NCBI GenBank assembly: GCA_035498015.1
Contig: DATKAO010000196.1
Span: forward strand, 1-45,686
From: Myxococcota bacterium
GTDB taxonomy: Bacteria; Myxococcota_A; UBA9160; SZUA-336
Reading direction: 5' to 3'
DNA: 45,686 nucleotides
The notes under the pieces are model-generated. The model searched no databases and was not told the DNA's origin. It was given only the letters and a program-made list of their open reading frames with translations. A program made the translations under genes and the position numbers. Shown here piece after piece: positions 42,021 to 45,686 of this stretch. Numbering within the stretch: position 1 is the stretch's first letter; each line of letters starts with the position of its first letter.

Positions 42021-43004
42021 TCAGCGCTCGGCCGAGCGGCGGTACAGCTCGGCGACGATGCGCTCGATCGGAGTCTCTTCGAGGGTCAGGTCGGCGATCG
42101 GCGCGCGCTCGGCGAGCCAGGCGATCAGCCGCGCCGCCGGGATCCGGTCGCGGTCGAAGCGGATCACGAGCCGCGTGCGCGCGCGCTCCTCGAGCTGCGC
42201 CCCGTCGGGCAGCCCGCCCGCCGGCGCGTCCGTCTCGAAGTCGACGCTGAGCCGGCGCTCGGCGGTCACCGTGCGCCGCACGTCGTCCACCGAGCCGTCG
42301 TAGACCACGCGTCCGTGATCGATCAGGATCATGCGCGGGCAGAGTCTCTCGATGTCGGCCAGGTCGTGGGTGGTGAGCAGGATGGTCGTTCGGCGCTCAC
42401 GGTTCTCGGCGGCGAGAAACTCGCGGATCGCCTCCTTCGCCACCACGTCGAGGCCGATCGTCGGCTCGTCGAGGAACAAAATGCGCGGCGCGTGCAGCAG
42501 CGCCGCGCCCAGCTCGCAGCGCATGCGTTGCCCGAGCGAAAGCTTCCGCACCGGCACGTCGAGCAGCGCGCCGACCCCCAAGAGCTCCGACAGGCGCGCG
42601 AGCTGCTCGCGGTGCTCGCGCTCCGGCGTGCCGTATACGTGACGCAGAAGTGTGTAGGACTCGATCACCGGCAGGTCCCACCACAGCTGGGTGCGCTGCC
42701 CGAACACGGCCCCCAGCCGCGCGGTGTGTGCGATCCGGTCGCGGCGGGGCTCGAGACCGCCGACCAGCGCGCGACCTCCGGACGGCTCGAGCACGCCGGT
42801 CAGCATCTTGATCGTGGTCGACTTGCCGGCGCCGTTGGGGCCGATGAAGCCCACGAACTCGCCGTCGGCGATCCGGAACGAGACACCATCGACCGCGCGC
42901 ACCAGGTCGGACTGCCGTTCGACCAGGTTGCGGAACGCGCCCAGGAACCCGCGGTGGTGCCGCGCGACGCGGAAGGTCTTCTCGAGCTTCTCGACCTCGA
43001 TCAC
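42021..43004 (-). CDS. ABC-2 exporter ATP-binding protein (COG4586-like)
   Basis: 327 residues from GTG 43004, with GGGAG upstream and only 2 bp after the permease stop. The N-terminus VIEVEKLEKTFRVARHHRGF is followed by a basic insertion (FLGAFRNLVERQSDLVRAVD) typical of this subgroup. Walker A GPNGAGKST (about 55-63), Q-loop FGQRTQLWWDLPV, signature LSLGQRMRCE, Walker B RILFLDEPTIGLD and H-loop TTHD are complete. The C-terminal extension of about 80 residues is an accessory domain. With the two permeases upstream it forms a complete inner-membrane ABC-2 exporter; cargo unknown. Confidence 0.93.
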   Translation of the reverse strand: MIEVEKLEKTFRVARHHRGFLGAFRNLVERQSDLVRAVDGVSFRIADGEFVGFIGPNGAGKSTTIKMLTGVLEPSGGRALVGGLEPRRDRIAHTARLGAVFGQRTQLWWDLPVIESYTLLRHVYGTPEREHREQLARLSELLGVGALLDVPVRKLSLGQRMRCELGAALLHAPRILFLDEPTIGLDVVAKEAIREFLAAENRERRTTILLTTHDLADIERLCPRMILIDHGRVVYDGSVDDVRRTVTAERRLSVDFETDAPAGGLPDGAQLEERARTRLVIRFDRDRIPAARLIAWLAERAPIADLTLEETPIERIVAELYRRSAER

Positions 43005-43006
43005 GC

Positions 43007-43807
43007 TCAGCTCCCCGTCGACTCGTAGCGCCGCAGGCCGCGCGCAAACGCCGCCATGCCCAGGCCCATGCACGCCAGACACGCGAACGGCGACAGCCAG
43101 GGCAGCGCCACCGGCCAGCCCGCCGACTCGGTGCGGCCCAGCGCCGCCAGCGCCGGGAAGTAGTTCGCAAACGCGAGGGGCACGCCCCAGGTGATCGCGC
43201 GCCGGAACCAGTCGGCGTAGATCGACACCGGGTACGACAGCGCGGCGCTGCCGCCGTAAGTCAGGATGTTCTGCAGCTCCGACGCCTCGCCCAGCGTGTA
43301 GAAGGCGGACGCCGCGCCCAGCATGACCACGCCGGCGAAGCAGGCGATGCCCCCGAGGACTCCCAGGCCCACCCAGGCCAGTGACTCGGGCCCGAGACGC
43401 AGCGCGGCGCAGGCCAGCACCAGCACGACCAGGCCCTGCGCGATGCGCGCCAGCTTGCGCGCCTCGAATTCGTACGCCGCGACCTGCAGGATCAGCGAGC
43501 GCGGCCGCAGCAGCAGCCGGTCGAGGTCGCCGCGCAGGAGATACACCGTGAAATTCTCGAAGCCGCGCAGGGTCACCTCCACCGTGCCCCACGACGTGGC
43601 CACCATACCGTAGAGCAGCGCCAGCTCGGGGAAGCGCCAGCCGTCCAGGTGCCCGAAGTAGCGCGCGAGCACCCAGACCGGCGCGAGGTCCGACACGATC
43701 ACGCCGAAGTCGATCGCGCTGCGCAGCGCGAACGAGCCGCGGTACTGCATCTGCGAGCGCAGGCCCGCCGAGGCCATGTGGAGATACAGCCGGATCGCGT
43801 CGAGCAC
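43007..43807 (-). CDS. ABC-2 family permease (second subunit)
   Basis: 266 residues, six membrane segments. N-terminus MLDAIRLYLHMASAGLRSQM then QYRGSFALRSAIDFGVIVSD, as in ABC-2/DUF990-type permeases of the COG3694 kind. Later, YLLRGDLDRLLLRPRSLILQ is a conserved cytoplasmic loop, and NILTYGGSAALSYPVSIYAD comes near the C-terminal helices. GTG 43807 is one base after the stop of the first permease gene. Works with the ATPase gene that follows. Confidence 0.9.
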   Translation of the reverse strand: MLDAIRLYLHMASAGLRSQMQYRGSFALRSAIDFGVIVSDLAPVWVLARYFGHLDGWRFPELALLYGMVATSWGTVEVTLRGFENFTVYLLRGDLDRLLLRPRSLILQVAAYEFEARKLARIAQGLVVLVLACAALRLGPESLAWVGLGVLGGIACFAGVVMLGAASAFYTLGEASELQNILTYGGSAALSYPVSIYADWFRRAITWGVPLAFANYFPALAALGRTESAGWPVALPWLSPFACLACMGLGMAAFARGLRRYESTGS

Positions 43808-43808
43808 G

Positions 43809-44612
43809 CTAGCCCCCCTGCGTCACGAGCCGGCGCAGGCCACGGGTCTCGAGCAGCCGACCCAGCGTCGCGAGCGCCGCTGCCCACACGACCTGGTGCA
43901 GCAGGCCGAACGCCAGCGCGCCGCCCGACAGCCGCCCTGCGAGCAGCGCCACGGGCGTGTAGAGCGTGGCTCGGAACGGCAGCGCGTCGGCCAGCCAGCG
44001 CAGTGTCTCGGGGTAGAAGTCGAGTGGCACGAACACGCCGCCCAGGAAGCTGTTCACGAACACGATCGCCGAGAGCTCTGCATTCGACGACTCGCGCCAG
44101 AACGCCGACGAACAGGCGGCGAACCACAGCCCCGCCGACACGGCGAGCGACAGCGCGAGTGACACGGGGAACAGCGCGAGCTCCCAGCGCAGCGGCGGCA
44201 GCAGCCCGTACACGAGCCAGCCCGCCGCGAACACGGCTGGCGCGCGAGTCAAGAGATAGTAGAGCCCCGTGCCGTACCGCTCGGCCAGCTCGCGCCCGTA
44301 GAGAGTCACGGGCCGGAGCAGGTCCGAGACGATCTCACCGGTGCGGATGCGCTCGCCCAGGTTGAAGCGCCAGTCGGGGAAGATCCCGATCACCATCAAG
44401 AGTGATTCCGACGCGGCGAAGTACAGCACGGCGTCCTGCGGCCGCCAGCCGGCCGCGTCGCCGCGCGCCCGGAAGAACGCGAGCAGCACCTGCGCGTGGA
44501 CCAGGAGGAAGAAGAAGTTCACGGCCACGCCGGTCCAGTTGGCCAGCCGGTAAGTCGCGCGCCGCTGGAACGCGAGCCGCGCGAACTGGAGGTAAGGGCG
44601 CAGCGATCCCAT
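43809..44612 (-). CDS. ABC-2 family permease (first subunit)
   Basis: 267 residues, six membrane segments. MGSLRPYLQFARLAFQRRAT, ANWTGVAVNFFFLLVHAQVL, ERIRTGEIVSDLLRPVTLYG (the loop that parallels the second permease), SAIVFVNSFLGGVFVPLDFY. This is the COG4587-like partner subunit. ATG 44612 has SD GGAGGGG. First gene of a six-gene minus-strand set running to 38978 with gaps of at most about 12 bp. Divergent from the methyltransferase gene; a strong inverted repeat lies in the spacer. Confidence 0.9.
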   Translation of the reverse strand: MGSLRPYLQFARLAFQRRATYRLANWTGVAVNFFFLLVHAQVLLAFFRARGDAAGWRPQDAVLYFAASESLLMVIGIFPDWRFNLGERIRTGEIVSDLLRPVTLYGRELAERYGTGLYYLLTRAPAVFAAGWLVYGLLPPLRWELALFPVSLALSLAVSAGLWFAACSSAFWRESSNAELSAIVFVNSFLGGVFVPLDFYPETLRWLADALPFRATLYTPVALLAGRLSGGALAFGLLHQVVWAAALATLGRLLETRGLRRLVTQGG

Positions 44613-44628
44613 CGGGCCCCTCCGCGCG

Positions 44629-44650
44629 TCGACCGCCCGCCGGCGGTCGA
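44629..44650. promoter_or_regulatory. 9-bp inverted repeat between divergent operons
   Basis: TCGACCGCC-CGCC-GGCGGTCGA, perfect arms with a 4-base loop, between the ABC operon start (44612) and the methyltransferase start (44697). On the ABC side it lies 16 bases before ATG, inside the expected 5' leader, so it could be an operator or an RNA hairpin that controls translation. Confidence 0.45.
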
Positions 44651-44680
44651 ACCGGGCGGGGATGGTTAGCGGATCCCCGG

Positions 44681-44686
44681 TATCCT
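44681..44686 (+). promoter_or_regulatory. -10-like element TATCCT, leaderless start proposed
   Basis: Ends 10 bases before ATG 44697 with no SD between them. Confidence 0.3.
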
Positions 44687-44696
44687 GCAACCGGCG

Positions 44697-45407
44697 ATGC
44701 CCGCGAACGAGCTCTCGCGCGAGTGGTACGAGACCTTTCTCGACCCCATCCCGGCCGAGCTGACCGAGTCCGAGGTGGCCTGGATCGAGCGCCAGGCGCC
44801 GCCCGGGCAGTTCCCGCGGGTGCTCGACGTGTGCTGCGGACCCGGCCGGCACACCGCCGCGCTCGCGCTGCGGGGCTACCAGGTGCTGGGCGTGGACGCG
44901 AACGGCGACGCGCTGGCTCGCGCCGTCCTTTCCGCGCCGCGCGCTGCCGCCTTCCGCCGGCTGGACATGCGCTCACTCGACTCACTGGCCGAGTCGTTCG
45001 ATCTGATCACGAACCTGTGGCACAGCTTCGGCTACTTCGACGACGCCGGAAATGCCGACGTGCTGCGCCAGATGGGCGCGCGCCTGCGGGTGGGCGGGCG
45101 GCTTTTGATCGACCTGTACAACCGCGACCACATCGCGACGCTGCCGCTGGTGGAGAGCTACGAACGCGGCGGCCGGCGCGTGGCGAGCCGCCGCTCGTGG
45201 GACGGGCCGCGCCACCGGGTCGAGCTCGAGTACGAAGGCGGCGGCCGGGACGAGGTCGAGTTCCGCCTGTACGACCCGGCCGAATTCGCCGCGCTCGCGC
45301 GCGGCGCGGGTCTCGGCCCGAAGCTCGCCTGCGCCTGGTTCCGGGAGTCACTCGTCCCGAGCGCCGAGCACGCGCGCATGCAGTTCGTGCTCGCGCCCGA
45401 GCCATGA
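44697..45407 (+). CDS. Class I SAM-dependent methyltransferase
   Basis: 236 residues. SAM-binding motif I is VLDVCCGPGRHTAALALRGY (about residues 42-61), motif II has the acidic VLGVDANGDAL, then FRRLDMRSLD and FDLITNLWHSFGYFDDAGN, LRVGGRLLIDLYNR. The C-terminal half is beta-rich. This resembles the small-molecule methyltransferase_25/11 group. Substrate unknown. ATG 44697 lacks an SD. It may belong functionally with the divergent ABC exporter (modify then export), but only position suggests this. Confidence 0.88.
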   Translation: MPANELSREWYETFLDPIPAELTESEVAWIERQAPPGQFPRVLDVCCGPGRHTAALALRGYQVLGVDANGDALARAVLSAPRAAAFRRLDMRSLDSLAESFDLITNLWHSFGYFDDAGNADVLRQMGARLRVGGRLLIDLYNRDHIATLPLVESYERGGRRVASRRSWDGPRHRVELEYEGGGRDEVEFRLYDPAEFAALARGAGLGPKLACAWFRESLVPSAEHARMQFVLAPEP

Positions 45408-45452
45408 TGCAGAGCGCGGCGCGAGCGGCGCTGTCGCGCGGCCGAAGCCGGG

Positions 45453-45686
45453 GTGCGCCGGGCGATCCGCGGCCTGCTCGAAGAGATGCAGGAGCGCGCG
45501 CTCGCTCCGTGCGGCGCGGGGGTCGTCGTCGTGCGCCCGGTCGACCCCGCGCGCGTGCGCGGCGCCCATGCGCGCGCGCACGCGGCCGAGCGCCAGCTGT
45601 ATCTCGACGCGGTGCTGGCCTGCTTCGCGCAAGCCGACGTGCCCATCGTCGTCTCGGTCGACGAGCGGGTGCGGGCTGAAGCGGCC
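45453..45686 (+). CDS. Hypothetical protein, 3' end outside the window
   Basis: After the methyltransferase stop, the same frame stays open to the window end. GTG 45453 starts a coding-like stretch of 78 residues: RRAIRGLLEEMQERALAP, then GVVVVRPVDPARVRGA and RQLYLDAVLACFAQADVPIV followed by VSVDERVRAEAA. Hydrophobic strand and helix alternation (VVVV, LYLDAVLACF, IVVSVD) looks like an alpha/beta enzyme, and the other frames look less protein-like. Start is uncertain; an ATG at 45492 is possible. No family recognised. Confidence 0.4.
   Translation, partial: MRRAIRGLLEEMQERALAPCGAGVVVVRPVDPARVRGAHARAHAAERQLYLDAVLACFAQADVPIVVSVDERVRAEAA

Overview
The window is about 45.7 kb of GC-rich bacterial chromosome (roughly 68-70% GC by eye; the first ~1.4 kb is somewhat lower). 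Genes are packed tightly, with many GTG and TTG starts, 1-8 bp gene overlaps and convergent genes that touch or overlap. The gene families (F420-type luciferase-like oxidoreductase, D-aminoacylase-type amidohydrolase, SMP-30, porin-cytochrome genes, DUF3300/DUF2950, many secreted and outer-membrane proteins) fit a Gram-negative, probably uncultured lineage of the former Deltaproteobacteria, Myxococcota or Binatota kind. I cannot fix the taxon from the sequence alone. No rRNA, tRNA, CRISPR array, insertion sequence or phage gene was seen.

Layout. 1-1.4 kb: TetR regulator with a palindromic operator over its own start, a frame-disrupted lipoprotein and a secreted cupin. 1.4-6.6 kb: a large GH63/MGH1-like glycoside hydrolase with a small membrane protein, divergent from a DUF2254 membrane protein and a small secreted protein. 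6.6-9 kb: a broken 2-hydroxychromene-2-carboxylate isomerase-like gene behind an atypical SDR, divergent from an LLM-class oxidoreductase. 9-20.2 kb: one secreted six-cysteine protein on the plus strand, then a ten-gene run on the minus strand. In transcription order the run is a low-affinity iron permease-like protein, a DASS/SLC13 transporter, a NapC/NirT-like cytochrome, a 57-residue membrane protein, a decaheme DmsE/MtrA-like lipoprotein, an MtrB/PioB barrel, a monoheme cytochrome c, a second six-cysteine protein, an SMP-30 protein and a D-aminoacylase-like amidohydrolase. 20.3-24 kb: GST, dienelactone hydrolase, and an MBOAT/SGNH acyl-transfer pair. 24-25.4 kb: metallo-hydrolase and secreted helical protein. 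25.5-28 kb: DUF3300 and DUF2950. 28-31.7 kb: two tandem alpha/beta-hydrolase lipoproteins. 31.7-35.6 kb: glycine-zipper protein, MscS channel, DUF4136 lipoprotein and three tandem outer-membrane barrels. 35.6-39 kb: MFS transporter, APH-like phosphotransferase and a deoxyhypusine-synthase-like enzyme. 39-44.6 kb: a six-gene minus-strand run of a three-gene ABC-2 exporter, an FAD oxidoreductase, an EamA transporter and a SEC-C protein. It is followed by a methyltransferase and a gene cut by the window end.

How the genes work together. The clearest system is the porin-cytochrome locus at 14.15-18.38 kb. It encodes a membrane-anchored quinol-reactive cytochrome, a decaheme wire and an outer-membrane barrel, which are the parts of a conduit moving electrons across the outer membrane. 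No surface decaheme (MtrC/OmcA type) gene is present here. The locus has unusual details: a CX3CH heme motif, a coupled small membrane protein, a predicted lipid anchor on the decaheme, and a His where the monoheme cytochrome should have its Met ligand. Two signals span the whole window: a marked excess of the heptamer GAGTCAC/GTGACTC, and -10-like hexamers placed so close to SD-less start codons that several genes probably make leaderless transcripts.
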